A stretch of DNA of 64,000 bases from Candidatus Neomarinimicrobiota bacterium (GCA_021157965.1 JAGGVO010000059.1:33444-97443); one strand, 5' to 3'. Positions 1 through 10,478 are shown, counted from the stretch's first letter. Notes: a model not told the origin generated them from the letters alone. Numbers and translations: made by a program.

Positions 1-291
1 TATATCAGTATTGTGATTACCTGGCCACAGGCAGTACTTGGGGATAAAATCACCGTTCCCACTCTTTCCGGAAATGTCAGCCTGAAGATTCCTCCCGGTA
101 TTCGTTCCGGTAAAATGCTGAGATTACGGAAAAAAGGGATGCCCGGACTCCATGGCGGCCATTACGGAGATCAATTAATTCGTATACAGGTTGAAACACC
201 AACGGATTTGTCCAAAGAAGAGAAAGAATTAATCACCCGCCTGAAGGATTTATACCGAAATAGAAAAATAAAAATCGAAAAGTATAAATGA
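1..291 (+). CDS. dnaJ: DnaJ-type chaperone, C-terminal end (partial)
   Basis: The reading frame is open from the first base, so this is the 3' end of a gene that starts outside the window. The visible 96 residues match the second C-terminal beta-sandwich of DnaJ/Hsp40: 'GDKITVPTLSGNVSLKIP' followed by 'GIRSGKMLRLRKKGMP' and 'GDQLIRIQVETP', then a short helical tail with 'LSKEEKELITRL'. DnaJ delivers unfolded clients to DnaK and stimulates its ATPase. The J domain and any zinc fingers are not visible, so canonical DnaJ cannot be told from a CbpA-like protein. The apparent GTG at 13 is internal, not a start. It is followed after 36 bp by a same-strand gene. Confidence 0.85.
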   Translation, partial: YISIVITWPQAVLGDKITVPTLSGNVSLKIPPGIRSGKMLRLRKKGMPGLHGGHYGDQLIRIQVETPTDLSKEEKELITRLKDLYRNRKIKIEKYK

Positions 292-327
292 AATTATTAG
301 ATTAGACTGATTAAAAAGGGAAAAGCC

Positions 328-687
328 ATGTTAAACAATATTCATAAAAAAATAGTGTCTGTCTTATCCTGGACACTACTGGCAGTAGGTGTTCTTGCTT
401 TGCTGAAAAGGATTTTTCATGGTACATCTGTTTATGGAAAGGCAAAAAAAACTGATTATCAGGGAGATGAGAAACCGGTTTACGATATGGACAAGAAGGT
501 GAATATCAACAGTGCCGATGGCCATGAACTGGCCACTATTCCTTATGTCAGTCTGCCTGTGGCACAGAATATCGTGAACTATCGTGAACTCAACGGTCCT
601 TTTACTCAAAAGGATGAATTGCTGAATGTGAAAGGAATTGGACCCAAATTACTGGGATTAATTGAAGAATATATTTGTGTAGAATAA
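328..687 (+). CDS. ComEA-like helix-hairpin-helix protein
   Basis: A 119-residue protein with an N-terminal hydrophobic segment (about residues 9-25, 'VLSWTLLAVGVLALL'), a short linker and a C-terminal helix-hairpin-helix pair. 'KVNINSADGHELATIP' and 'LLNVKGIGPKLLGLIEEY' are the two hairpins of the ComEA/T2SK-type DNA-binding domain. In ComEA this arrangement holds a DNA receptor in the periplasm for transformation, and a dprA gene lies 6 kb downstream on the same strand. A competence role is an inference: many small membrane-anchored HHH proteins have no tested function. It is followed closely by the gene at 698. Confidence 0.75.
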   Translation: MLNNIHKKIVSVLSWTLLAVGVLALLKRIFHGTSVYGKAKKTDYQGDEKPVYDMDKKVNINSADGHELATIPYVSLPVAQNIVNYRELNGPFTQKDELLNVKGIGPKLLGLIEEYICVE

Positions 688-697
688 GGGAGGTCTT

Positions 698-1453
698 GTG
701 GAACAACAGGCATATAATGAAAAGTGGTCTTTTGTGGTTAAATGGGTGACTATCATCCTTTTGATTGTTTTGGCGTTGGTAATTCTGATTCCCTGGTCCA
801 TCTGGCAAGAAGAAGAGTATTACCGGAAAATGTGTCACTGGAAAATGTCGAATCTGTGGAATGCAGAGCGGCTCTATCATAGTTTACGCAATGAATACAA
901 TCCCAACCTCCGGGAAACATTGCAGTTTATTGATCAGGTTCGGGATTCGATTCTTGCGGACAGCATGTACGTGAAAAACCAAAAAATATATTTTAATAAT
1001 AAATGGATTGACATCAAGGTCCCGGAGTACTGGCATGAGGATTTTGATACAACCTTCGCCTATGCCTACAATGCCCAGGACACTTCGGAGGAGATTATTT
1101 ATACGGCCCTGGTTCCCAATGATGAAACAGGAATGATCGACACGCTCTTTTTGAACAGGGAACGTGATCGCTGGATGTACAGCGATACTCTTTGGGAAGG
1201 GGAAATTATAGATACCAATTCAGAAATGCGTATCGAAAAGGTGGTTAAATACGACCGTTACAATCTGGTGGATTCCCTCCTTGTATGTCCCCTTGTGAAT
1301 GAGTTATATCAATCCGAACTCTCTGAAGACAGCGTTCTGACTATTTTTTGTCCCACCCGGGGTGGTGTGGAATTTAAACGTTATTATTTCTTTACATTCA
1401 GTGATACAGGACACGGATCCATACGGGACGGTGAACGAAGCTGGCTAAAGTAA
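698..1453 (+). CDS. single-pass membrane protein of unknown function
   Basis: I do not recognise this 251-residue protein. It starts with GTG at 698, supported by a GGGAGG ribosome site at 688-693. Residues 1-14 are soluble, 15-35 form one strong membrane helix ('VTIILLIVLALVILIPW'), and the rest is a soluble, aromatic-rich domain with no evident catalytic motif. By the positive-inside rule the large domain would be outside the cytoplasm. It sits 10 bp after the HHH gene and 11 bp before the next gene, so it is probably cotranscribed with the HHH and PilM/PilO-like neighbours and may belong to the same envelope assembly. Confidence 0.6.
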   Translation: MEQQAYNEKWSFVVKWVTIILLIVLALVILIPWSIWQEEEYYRKMCHWKMSNLWNAERLYHSLRNEYNPNLRETLQFIDQVRDSILADSMYVKNQKIYFNNKWIDIKVPEYWHEDFDTTFAYAYNAQDTSEEIIYTALVPNDETGMIDTLFLNRERDRWMYSDTLWEGEIIDTNSEMRIEKVVKYDRYNLVDSLLVCPLVNELYQSELSEDSVLTIFCPTRGGVEFKRYYFFTFSDTGHGSIRDGERSWLK

Positions 1454-1464
1454 CAGGGTAAAAC

Positions 1465-2343
1465 ATGTTGTATCTTTCATTGAACCCCGGATTATGTACT
1501 TTTATTTCTTCCAATGAAATAAACGGAAATCAGGTTGTGGAAGATGCAGGAAAAATTCCCGTTCCTTTTGATTTGAACCGGGCCTTTTTTTATGATAAGG
1601 ATGCATTGTCACAATTTACTTCCCTGTTCAAAACTTTGAAAGGGACTCAGAATTTTCCACAGAATGAAATCGCCCTGAGTCTGCCCCCCAATATCCTTAC
1701 ATATTCTGTCAATGAGAACCCGGTACCGGATTGGCTGGATACTCTCCGATTCGGGAAGGATTATTCTGAAAAACTTAAAAAAAAATCTTATCCGCTGGAA
1801 AAGGGTCACTTAACGGTTTGGCATGATCCTCATATTACGGATATGATCGTTCGGGCAGCACAAAATACCGGATATACCGTTAAAAAAATCACTCCGGGTA
1901 TTGTGAATGCAATTAACAGTGTCTACATGATTTATGCTACCGGCGATTATGACAAATTCACCATTTTGAAATGGGATTCCCGGTTTTCGGAACTTGTCGT
2001 TTTTAAGGAAGATAACCTGGCAGGCTATCTGTGTTTCACAAATCAGGGATCTCCATGCGTATTGCAGAGCAGCGGCGATGTGGATTCAGCCATCCCGGAA
2101 AATCTGAAACAGGAAAAAATAACAGAACATTTGTATGATATGACAGGTCCTCTCTTCTTGTATTCAGTCCTTGAACCCGATTCAGATCCCCTGTTGCCTT
2201 TTAAGAAATTTGGGTTCTGTGAAATTATAAATCCATGGGCAGGGCTGGATGTCAGCCAATCCGGGAATGAAATTCTCAAGGATTTGTCTGACACCGGATT
2301 GTCTTTATGGACTGAATCCGCAGGATTTATAAACCGGGAATAA
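1465..2343 (+). CDS. hypothetical protein, PilM-like by context
   Basis: A 292-residue soluble protein without signal peptide or membrane helix. The N-terminus ('LYLSLNPGLCTFISS') and an 'EIALSLPPNILTYSV' strand recall the actin-like fold of PilM/GspL cytoplasmic proteins, and a middle segment 'ILKWDSRFSELVVFKEDNLAGYL' fits a second actin-like lobe. No nucleotide-binding signature is clear enough to be decisive. The next gene, 2 bp downstream, encodes a membrane protein with a PilO-like end, which is why I suggest a PilM-type role. The assignment is an inference and a profile search would be needed to settle it. Confidence 0.45.
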   Translation: MLYLSLNPGLCTFISSNEINGNQVVEDAGKIPVPFDLNRAFFYDKDALSQFTSLFKTLKGTQNFPQNEIALSLPPNILTYSVNENPVPDWLDTLRFGKDYSEKLKKKSYPLEKGHLTVWHDPHITDMIVRAAQNTGYTVKKITPGIVNAINSVYMIYATGDYDKFTILKWDSRFSELVVFKEDNLAGYLCFTNQGSPCVLQSSGDVDSAIPENLKQEKITEHLYDMTGPLFLYSVLEPDSDPLLPFKKFGFCEIINPWAGLDVSQSGNEILKDLSDTGLSLWTESAGFINRE

Positions 2344-2345
2344 TT

Positions 2346-3512
2346 ATGAAAAAAATTGATGTGAACATTTTGGAAAAGGATGAAGAATCTGACGTCATTG
2401 CGCCAGAATCTGAATCTCCGGCAGAAGAAACACCTGAAGAAAAGGTAGCTGCTGGTCAGGAAACCTTGCCGAAGGATGTCGCTGAACCCGCGAAAAAAGA
2501 ACCGGAAGAAGCCGTTATTATGGAAGCAGAAGAGACGGAAACAATTGAAGAAGTTCCTGCAGGCAAAGACGAAGAACTGGCTGAGTCCGCGACAGAAGAA
2601 GAGGAAAAAACCGATACGGCTGGCGGTGGTAACGGCTCCAAACCGCCTGTCAAAAAGAAAGCAGGCCGTAACATTATCCTGTTTCTCCTTTTTCTCATCG
2701 TCCTGGCAGTTGTTTTTATGTTAACCAAACCTGAATTTGTCCCGGGTTTCTTCAAGTTAAACAAGGATACCGTTCTTGTGGTTGAAAAGGCTATCCCTTC
2801 AGATACCCAGGAATTTTCCATTGTTCCCGCCGAAGACGAGAAGGCTGGTGAAACCCTGGCTCGAATTCAAAAAGCTATGAACGGTACGGAAAAAACTTCA
2901 CCTGAAAATATTCAGATTCTAAAAAAGCAGATGGCCGAATCCGCAGAAAGACTCAATCGTTTTTTCCTTCTCTCCCGGCATTTCCCCAGCGGACTCTTCT
3001 GGTCCTATTACTCCAGCAGCTCCGGTCTTGAATTGCTGGAAATGAAAGCCTCTGAAATAGGACTTTTTGAAGAATATTTTAACCGTGTCATGAAAAATAA
3101 GCTTTTTGACTCACTGGAATTTTTCTCTTATGACGGGAAGTACTGGGATTCCCTGGAGGGCGTTTTTGTCGGTTCTTATCAATCTTCGGAAAAAACAGAA
3201 GAAGGGCCTCTCTACACCATGAGTTCCGGGGATTTTCTCGATTATACAGGATATGCAGCACAAAAAGCCGGTGTCAATTTTACGGACAGAGATTCAAGGA
3301 CGGGAAAGTCAGTTATTCCCGGAACCAAACAAACAGTGTTTGAACTGACATTTTACGGTACTGTGAGCCAGTTGTCGGATTTTGCAGAAGAATTTCTCTC
3401 AATCCCGGCGACGTTTATTATAACAAAGGTGATTGCAGGCCGCAGACCTTCGGACATTTATCCGGCACCGCTGAAACTGACGCTGTTTGTCTCGTTATAT
3501 GAAAAAGAGTGA
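2346..3512 (+). CDS. acidic single-pass membrane protein with PilO-like periplasmic end
   Basis: A 388-residue protein in three parts: an acidic Glu/Pro/Ala-rich low-complexity cytoplasmic stretch (about residues 1-95), one membrane helix ('NIILFLLFLIVLAVVFML', about 108-128) and a periplasmic region. The region near residues 335-385 ('FELTFYGTVSQLSDFAEEFL', then 'LTLFVSLYE') resembles the closing strand-helix-strand of PilO, where a 'G-x-y-x-x-l-x-x-F' helix is followed by a long strand. The preceding gene looks PilM-like. Together they could be a reduced type IV pilus or type II secretion inner-membrane platform, but no pilus ATPase, PilC or PilQ lies in the window. The overlapping basic ORF in another frame at 2476-2724 is a shadow. 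Confidence 0.5.
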   Translation: MKKIDVNILEKDEESDVIAPESESPAEETPEEKVAAGQETLPKDVAEPAKKEPEEAVIMEAEETETIEEVPAGKDEELAESATEEEEKTDTAGGGNGSKPPVKKKAGRNIILFLLFLIVLAVVFMLTKPEFVPGFFKLNKDTVLVVEKAIPSDTQEFSIVPAEDEKAGETLARIQKAMNGTEKTSPENIQILKKQMAESAERLNRFFLLSRHFPSGLFWSYYSSSSGLELLEMKASEIGLFEEYFNRVMKNKLFDSLEFFSYDGKYWDSLEGVFVGSYQSSEKTEEGPLYTMSSGDFLDYTGYAAQKAGVNFTDRDSRTGKSVIPGTKQTVFELTFYGTVSQLSDFAEEFLSIPATFIITKVIAGRRPSDIYPAPLKLTLFVSLYEKE

Positions 3513-4042
3513 TGCCCAGAATTATTTCCGGAGAATTTGGCGGTTTGGTGATCAAAACACCGGGGTATGATCTCCGTCCTACATCCGATAAAGTGAAAGA
3601 ATATATTTTTAATGTCATTCGGGATTGGGAAGGGATGACGGTGGTGGATCTTTTTGCCGGTAGCGGCTCTCTCGGACTGGAAGCATTATCCCGGGGAGCA
3701 ACAGTTGTGGATTTCGTGGATAAACATCCTCTCTCTATCCGGATGATTACCGAAAATATGGAAAAATTAGCTCTTGAAAAAAAAGAAATCCGTCGTTTCA
3801 AAACGAATGCCCGAACCTTTTGCTCAAATTATACCGACTATTATGATCGAATCCTTGCGGATCCGCCTTACAAACTCAGACTGGATAAAATATTCTTCCA
3901 GAGTGTTTCCACAGCTCTTAAAAAAGGGGGGATGTTTATACTGGAGTACTCTGTTCGTGAAACAGAACAGATTCTGACGGATCTGATCCTGGTTAAAGAG
4001 AAAGTATTTGGTGAAACAGGAGTCAGGATTTATGAAAAATGA
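3512..4042 (+). CDS. rsmD: 16S rRNA (guanine(966)-N2)-methyltransferase RsmD
   Basis: RsmD methylates G966 of 16S rRNA in the small subunit using S-adenosylmethionine. The protein begins 'PRIISGEFGGL', the standard RsmD opening, has the SAM-binding motif 'VVDLFAGSGSLGLEALSRGA' near residue 45, and the N6/N2-methyltransferase motif 'DPPY' near residue 118. The length of about 176 residues is normal for the family. I take the ATG at 3512, which overlaps the previous stop as TGATG, rather than the GTG three bases earlier. Its last bases overlap coaD by 11 bp; the rsmD-coaD pair is a common bacterial arrangement. Confidence 0.95.
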   Translation: MPRIISGEFGGLVIKTPGYDLRPTSDKVKEYIFNVIRDWEGMTVVDLFAGSGSLGLEALSRGATVVDFVDKHPLSIRMITENMEKLALEKKEIRRFKTNARTFCSNYTDYYDRILADPPYKLRLDKIFFQSVSTALKKGGMFILEYSVRETEQILTDLILVKEKVFGETGVRIYEK

Positions 4043-4520
4043 ACGAATTGCTGTTTATCCCGGGACCTTTGATCCCATCACCTATGGTCATCTGGATATT
4101 ATTGAAAGAGCTGTAAACCTTTTTGATAAGGTGATTATAGCTATTGCTTTGAATAAAAATAAAACAGCTCTTTTCAGTGTGGATGAACGGAAAGAGATGG
4201 TAGAAAAATCCACAGAACATCTGAAACAGGTGGAAGTGGTGACTTTTCAGGGACTCAGTGTCCGTTTTTCAGAAAAAATGAATGCAATTGCTTTGATTCG
4301 TGGCCTAAGGGCTGTTTCCGACTTTGAATATGAATTTCAGATGGCGCTGATCAACCGAAAAATCGGTAAAAATACCGAAACGGTTTTTTTAATGCCGACT
4401 GAAAAAAATACCTATCTCAGTTCTTCCGTTGTCCGGGAAATTGCCTCTTTTCAGGGTGATGTATCCCCCTTTGTTCCGAAATATGTCAAACAGAAACTAG
4501 AGGAGAAATTCAAAAAATGA
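4032..4520 (+). CDS. coaD: phosphopantetheine adenylyltransferase
   Basis: CoaD transfers AMP from ATP to 4'-phosphopantetheine, giving dephospho-CoA in the cytoplasm. It has the nucleotidyltransferase signature '[16 protein letters not shown]' (with the T-x-G-H motif) at the N-terminus and the C-terminal '[11 protein letters not shown]' motif equivalent to ISSTKVR. The frame is open upstream to a TTG at 4008, but ATG 4032 gives the usual length of 162 residues and has a CAGGAG ribosome site at 4017-4022. The start lies inside rsmD, and the stop overlaps pta as ATGA, so the three genes are translationally coupled. Confidence 0.95.
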   Translation: MKNERIAVYPGTFDPITYGHLDIIERAVNLFDKVIIAIALNKNKTALFSVDERKEMVEKSTEHLKQVEVVTFQGLSVRFSEKMNAIALIRGLRAVSDFEYEFQMALINRKIGKNTETVFLMPTEKNTYLSSSVVREIASFQGDVSPFVPKYVKQKLEEKFKK

Positions 4521-5511
4521 ATCCACTTGAACACATTAGAAAACGTGCCATAGAAGAAACTGATATTCATCTTGTTCTTCCTGAAGGGAATGATCCCCGT
4601 GTTTTACAGGCTGCTGTAACCATTGAATCTGAGCATATTGCCCGGGTTACGGTTTTAGGAGATGAAAATCAGATATTAAAAAGCGCTTACGAAGCAGGTA
4701 TCCAACCCAAATCACTACGCGTGATTAATCCATTGAATAGTGATTATCTTGAGGATTTCGGCCGGGAATATTATGAGCTGAGGAAGAAAAAAGGTATAAG
4801 TACTGATGTTGCTCTGGATGCAGTGAAGGATACTACATATTTTGGCGCCATGATGCTGCGGAAAGATCTGGCAGATGCCTGTATCAGTGGGGCGGTCAAT
4901 GCAACATCCCATGTGGTAAGAGCTGCTGTCACCATCGTTAAAACCAAGCCCGGAATTTCCCTCATGTCCAGCGATTTTCTCATGTTCTCACCAGACGGAG
5001 ATAAAATCTATTCCTTTGCGGATTGTGCCGTTAATCCCGATCCGAACAGTGAACAATTAGCAGATATTGCTTATGCCACTGCCATGACTCATCAGCAAAT
5101 TTTCAACGTGGAACCCATTGTATCTCTTTTGAGTTTCTCCACAAAAGGCAGTGCAGCCCACGATCTGGTTTACAAAGTTGAACGGGCCCTGAAAATCGCC
5201 CGGGAAAAATATCCTGATCTGAAAATTGATGGTGAATTGCAGCTGGATGCATCCATTGTTCCGGCTATCGGTGAAAAAAAAGCACCGGGCAGTCCTGTGG
5301 CCGGCTATGCCAATGTTCTTATTTTTCCGGATCTCAATGCTGGAAATATCGGTTATAAGCTGGTTCAGCGATTGGCAGGTTACAAAGCTGTTGGTCCTGT
5401 ACTGCAGGGATTAAAGAAACCGATGCATGACCTGTCCAGGGGTTGCAGTGCGGAGGATATTGTTAATCTGGCAGCGGTTACGGCTCTTCAGACATTGAGC
5501 AGGAGGTTATG

Positions 5512-5512
<1 letters not shown>
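4517..5512 (+). CDS. pta: phosphate acetyl/butyryltransferase
   Basis: A 331-residue enzyme of the phosphotransacetylase family, interconverting acyl-CoA plus phosphate with acyl phosphate plus CoA. The N-terminus '[17 protein letters not shown]' and the C-terminal '[20 protein letters not shown]' with '[17 protein letters not shown]' are the family's diagnostic segments, so acetyl-CoA is the likely substrate. Together with acetate kinase (not in this window) it would give ATP from the acyl-CoA made by the 2-oxoacid oxidoreductase at 13.6-16.5 kb. It overlaps coaD by 4 bp and the FmdB-like gene by a few bases, so it is part of the same operon. Confidence 0.93.
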
Positions 5513-6743
<1,231 letters not shown>

Positions 6744-6811
6744 ATATAGTAATATATATTGTAAATACTGAATTATATTTTAATTAAAAAGATGTTTCAT
6801 TAGATTTCTTC

Positions 6812-7903
6812 ATGTTTGATCCTGAAAGCATTCTGAAAGTCATGTGTGTTGAAGGGATGGGGCCACGGCTTTTTAGGACTCTCATAGAGCGATGGAAAAC
6901 GCCCGAGGCAATCCTTTCTAATTTGGAAGGTGAAGAGGACACACTGCCTGGCCAGATTATTCATTCCGTCCGGAAAAGAAACCATGAAAAGTTTTATGAT
7001 ATGCATCAGCAATGGATGAAAAAAAGTGGTGCAAAGATCATATCCTATGAAGATCCTGTATATCCGGACATATTGAAACATATATATGATCCGCCGCCGG
7101 TTCTGACCTGTTTAGGTAAATGGGATTCGTCAGACCGGAATGCCCTTGCCATTGTCGGGACCCGTCATCCTGATGTTTACGGTAAGCGGATCACCCGGGA
7201 ACTGGCCCAGGCTGCCGTGGATTTGAATATCACTGTTGTCAGTGGTTTGGCAAAAGGTGTGGATTCCATTGCCCATTACACGGCGGTCCGCGCTAAAAAA
7301 AGAACCATTGCCGTATTGGGAACGCCGCCGCATATTATTTACCCGGCAGAAAACAAAGCTTTAGCCCGTCAGATTTGGCAAAACGGAGTTGTGTTGTCGG
7401 AATTTATCGTGGGGCATAAAACCACACCGGGGTGTTTTGTCCGGAGAAACCGCCTGATCAGCGGATTATGCAGGGGTGTTATTGTTACCCAGGCCGGAGA
7501 TTCCAGCGGTGCCCTTGCCACAGCCTATAGTGCCAATGAACAAAATCGCGAGGTGTTTGCTGTTCCGGGCAATGTTTTATCAGGTCATCATGAAGGATGT
7601 CACCGGCTTATAAAAAGCGGAGCAAAACTGGTGGAAAGATTCGAGGATATTTTGGATGAACTTCCAGTCTTGAAATCCAAAGCATCCCAAATGAATCTCC
7701 TCGTGGAAGCTGCAGAAATGAAAAATATGACGGATACAGGCAAAGCCATTATGGATTGCTTAAGCCGTGAACCGGTCCACGTGGATCAAATCCTTGAAAA
7801 AACCCGACTAAATCATGGAAAATTGATGAGTGTTCTTCTTCAATTGGAATTAAAAGGATATATTCAACAATTACCGGGTAAATTTTATATCCGGAAAATA
7901 TAG
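6812..7903 (+). CDS. dprA: DNA-processing protein DprA
   Basis: DprA (Smf) binds incoming single-stranded DNA and loads RecA during natural transformation. The 363-residue protein has an N-terminal SAM/HHH-like region, the Rossmann-fold DprA domain ('AIVGTRHPDVYGKRITREL', 'VVSGLAKGVDSIAH', 'VLGTPPHIIYP', 'VLSEF', 'FVRRNRLISGL', 'EVFAVPGN') and a C-terminal winged-helix DML1-like domain ('IMDCLSREPVHVDQI'). It is full length for the family. With the HHH protein at 328 it is the second competence-type gene in this stretch, but no ComEC or ComM is visible. Confidence 0.95.
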   Translation: MFDPESILKVMCVEGMGPRLFRTLIERWKTPEAILSNLEGEEDTLPGQIIHSVRKRNHEKFYDMHQQWMKKSGAKIISYEDPVYPDILKHIYDPPPVLTCLGKWDSSDRNALAIVGTRHPDVYGKRITRELAQAAVDLNITVVSGLAKGVDSIAHYTAVRAKKRTIAVLGTPPHIIYPAENKALARQIWQNGVVLSEFIVGHKTTPGCFVRRNRLISGLCRGVIVTQAGDSSGALATAYSANEQNREVFAVPGNVLSGHHEGCHRLIKSGAKLVERFEDILDELPVLKSKASQMNLLVEAAEMKNMTDTGKAIMDCLSREPVHVDQILEKTRLNHGKLMSVLLQLELKGYIQQLPGKFYIRKI

Positions 7904-7915
7904 GGAAGAGATGTC

Positions 7916-8989
7916 ATGATATCACGACGAAAAACCCGTCTTGTACATGTTGGCAGTGTTGGGATTGGTGGTGATTCGCCCATTTCGGTTCAGAGTATGG
8001 TGAATACCCTTACAACCAATATAGACGAAACAGTATTTCAAATACACCGCCTTGAAGAAGCGGGATGTGCTCTTGTGCGTGTAACGGTCCCGGACAAAGC
8101 CTCAGCAAAAGCTTTACCTGCCATTTTGAAACGCATTTCCATTCCACTGGTGGCTGATATCCATTTTGATTATCATTTGGCCCTTATGGCTGTAGATGCC
8201 GGTGTACAAAAAATCCGGATAAATCCCGGAAATATCGGATCCGGAAAACGAATCCGGGAAGTCCTGAGGGCGTGTGAATCGGCAAAAATCCCCATCCGGA
8301 TTGGAGTAAATTCCGGTTCCCTTGAACGGGAGATTATGGAGAAATATGGTGAACCCACAGCCCGGGGGATGGTTGAAAGCGGTGAAAAACATCTGAAGAT
8401 TTGTTATGACTATGGATTTAAGGATGTGATTGTAGCCCTGAAATCATCGAATGTTTCCATGATGATTGAAGCAAACCGCTTATTTGCCGGGAAATATGAT
8501 GTCCCCCTGCATCTGGGTGTTACAGAAGCGGGACCTAAGGGAAGTGGAACAATCAAATCGGCCGTTGGCATAGGAACCCTTTTGGCGGAAGGTATTGGAG
8601 ATACTCTCCGGGTATCCCTCTCTTCCGATCCTCTGGATGAAGTAAAAGCCGGTTATCAGATCTTAAAAGCGTTGGGACTTCAACGGCAGGGTGTTAATCT
8701 CATCAGTTGTCCGACCTGTGGCCGGATGAGTTTTGATCTTGTCCACATAGCATCTGAAATAGAAGCCCGCACATCACATATTAAAGATGCGATAAAAGTT
8801 GCAATCATGGGCTGTGTGGTAAACGGTCCGGGTGAAGCCCGTGAAGCGGATATCGGAATAGCAGGTCTTGGCAGGGGGAAAGCCAGACTCTTCATTAAAG
8901 GAATTGAAAATGAAATAATTGATGAAGAGGATATTATACCCCGTGTGTTAGACGAAATTGATCAGTTGATCAATGATGATATGCGTTGA
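7916..8989 (+). CDS. ispG: 4-hydroxy-3-methylbut-2-en-1-yl diphosphate synthase (GcpE/IspG)
   Basis: Iron-sulfur enzyme of the MEP isoprenoid pathway, converting methylerythritol cyclodiphosphate to HMBPP. The 357-residue sequence is collinear with bacterial IspG: TIM-barrel 'ISVQSMVNTLTTNIDET' and 'VRVTVPDKASAKALP', then the cluster domain with 'CPTCGR' near residue 263 and 'MGCVVNGPGEAREADIGIAG' near 296, which supply the three Cys and the Glu ligand of the [4Fe-4S] cluster. It has the short (non-plant) architecture. Its 3' end overlaps the convergent TPR lipoprotein gene by 28 bp. Confidence 0.96.
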   Translation: MISRRKTRLVHVGSVGIGGDSPISVQSMVNTLTTNIDETVFQIHRLEEAGCALVRVTVPDKASAKALPAILKRISIPLVADIHFDYHLALMAVDAGVQKIRINPGNIGSGKRIREVLRACESAKIPIRIGVNSGSLEREIMEKYGEPTARGMVESGEKHLKICYDYGFKDVIVALKSSNVSMMIEANRLFAGKYDVPLHLGVTEAGPKGSGTIKSAVGIGTLLAEGIGDTLRVSLSSDPLDEVKAGYQILKALGLQRQGVNLISCPTCGRMSFDLVHIASEIEARTSHIKDAIKVAIMGCVVNGPGEAREADIGIAGLGRGKARLFIKGIENEIIDEEDIIPRVLDEIDQLINDDMR

Positions 8990-10050
8990 CGGACTTCATA
9001 TTCGATACGAAGTGCTTTTTCTTCATCTCCGGTATGACGATATAAGTCGGATAATTTAACAAGCTGACGCAGTGTGTTGCTGTGTGTTTTTCCCCATAAT
9101 GCTTCGCTGGTATTTACTGCCAGGATTTGGTAACTGACGGCTTTGAGTGGTTCATTCAATATCAGACTTAATTCCGATAATCCACTGTAAATTTTCTCCA
9201 GTTCCGGTGTATACACACCTGTTGTCGGGTCTAAAAGTCTTAAAGCCGATTCATAATGGTTTCGGGCCGTGAGGACCGCTTTTTGTCCGCGCATGTTCCT
9301 GGCAGCAATCATGAGGAGTCTTGCCTGTTTCTGATTGGAAACTTCCTGCCCGTTTCGTGCAATTTCTAATCCCAGCTCAGCCGTTTGACGGCCCAAATGA
9401 TATTCTCCCAGGTGAAAATAGACGGTTGACAGCAGATAGAGAGGATCCACCAACCGTGGAGAGGTGCTGCCGTAATGATTTTCCAGGATTCTGACAGCCC
9501 ATTGGATATAATTCAGGGCGCTTTCATATTTTTCATACGACGTATAATATACAGCCTGATCAAAATAGAGCATTCCCAATTTGTCTGGTGCTAAATCCCC
9601 TTCATGTTTATGGATTTTCAGGTATTCCAGTAATTCGGCATTCATGGCAAGGGCTCCCCGGATATCATTCAGCCGGTGCAAAAAACGGCTGTAATCCCTG
9701 TAAATTGGATAAACCTGTTGAATATCTGCCCGGTCTGAATTCCGAATCAGGGACAGGCACCGGGAGTAAAAATGATCGGCAGTCTCATGCTTCTTCAATT
9801 GATCATTGATGGATGCCAGCAAATAGAGAGATTGTAAAATTCTGTATTGATCCACATCTTTAAAATGCCTTGTGGCGTTTAGAGAAACCGAAGCATTATG
9901 TAATGCTTCCTGATACCGGTTTTGACGGTATAATATCTGTCCGCGGGCATAGGATTCATCCCAGGATTCACGGGTATCACATCCGAACATAAGAAAAAGC
10001 AAAGTAAAAACGGTGAATCTACGTATCAGACTGTATTGTGTGTTTACCAT
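8962..10050 (-). CDS. TPR-repeat lipoprotein
   Basis: A 362-residue protein with a lipoprotein signal peptide ('FTVFTLLFLMFGC', Cys near residue 24 as the lipobox cysteine) followed by tandem tetratricopeptide-like helices, e.g. 'ARGQILYRQNRYQEALHNAS' and 'YYTSYEKYESALNYIQWAV'. TPR lipoproteins usually act as scaffolds; the partner cannot be read from the sequence. It is a single-gene unit converging on ispG, with 28 bp of overlapping coding sequence. The 177-bp region upstream separates it from the divergent gene at 10228. Confidence 0.75.
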   Translation of the reverse strand: MVNTQYSLIRRFTVFTLLFLMFGCDTRESWDESYARGQILYRQNRYQEALHNASVSLNATRHFKDVDQYRILQSLYLLASINDQLKKHETADHFYSRCLSLIRNSDRADIQQVYPIYRDYSRFLHRLNDIRGALAMNAELLEYLKIHKHEGDLAPDKLGMLYFDQAVYYTSYEKYESALNYIQWAVRILENHYGSTSPRLVDPLYLLSTVYFHLGEYHLGRQTAELGLEIARNGQEVSNQKQARLLMIAARNMRGQKAVLTARNHYESALRLLDPTTGVYTPELEKIYSGLSELSLILNEPLKAVSYQILAVNTSEALWGKTHSNTLRQLVKLSDLYRHTGDEEKALRIEYEVRQRISSLIN

Positions 10051-10227
10051 ACCAAAATCCGGTAAATGTAATGGGTTCCGGGATTTGTCTTCATTGTTGA
10101 AATTTTCCTGAAAAGGATAGCCCCGGAAAGACAGTGTTTTTTATCCATAGGAACTGGTTCATGTGTGTAACTTTCAAAACAGGTTTTTTGCTGTTATATT
10201 TTAACCAATTTATTTACATTCATCACT

Positions 10228-10467
10228 ATGAAAAACGAACGTAAAAAACCGGAAATAATTGAACGGATGGGGTTAACCCGGAAAAACCTGGCTATTTTTA
10301 CTGCGGGTATTGTCAGCATTATTTTGGGCTATCTTTTCCTGGCCACCGGTAAAACCAATGATGTGTGGTCTCTGACTGTCGGCCCGGTTTTGCTGGTTCT
10401 GGGATATGTTGTGCTCCTGCCTATTGCCCTTGCCTTTAAGGATAAAAGGCACCTTCCGGGGAAATAA
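10228..10467 (+). CDS. small two-helix membrane protein, DUF3098-like
   Basis: A 79-residue protein with two predicted membrane helices ('LAIFTAGIVSIILGYLFLATG' and 'VGPVLLVLGYVVLLPIAL') and charged ends. The layout 'LTRKN...G-x(n)-L-x-P-x-L-x-L-L-G' resembles DUF3098 proteins found mostly in Bacteroidota and relatives. No function is known. It is followed by a good intrinsic terminator at 10479-10516, so it is probably a one-gene transcript. Confidence 0.6.
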   Translation: MKNERKKPEIIERMGLTRKNLAIFTAGIVSIILGYLFLATGKTNDVWSLTVGPVLLVLGYVVLLPIALAFKDKRHLPGK

Positions 10468-10478
10468 CTTTTTTCATG

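Noticed and set aside
2476..2724. Overlapping basic ORF within the acidic membrane protein gene
   Set aside because: It is the shifted-frame shadow of a Glu-rich tract and has no ribosome site or homology.
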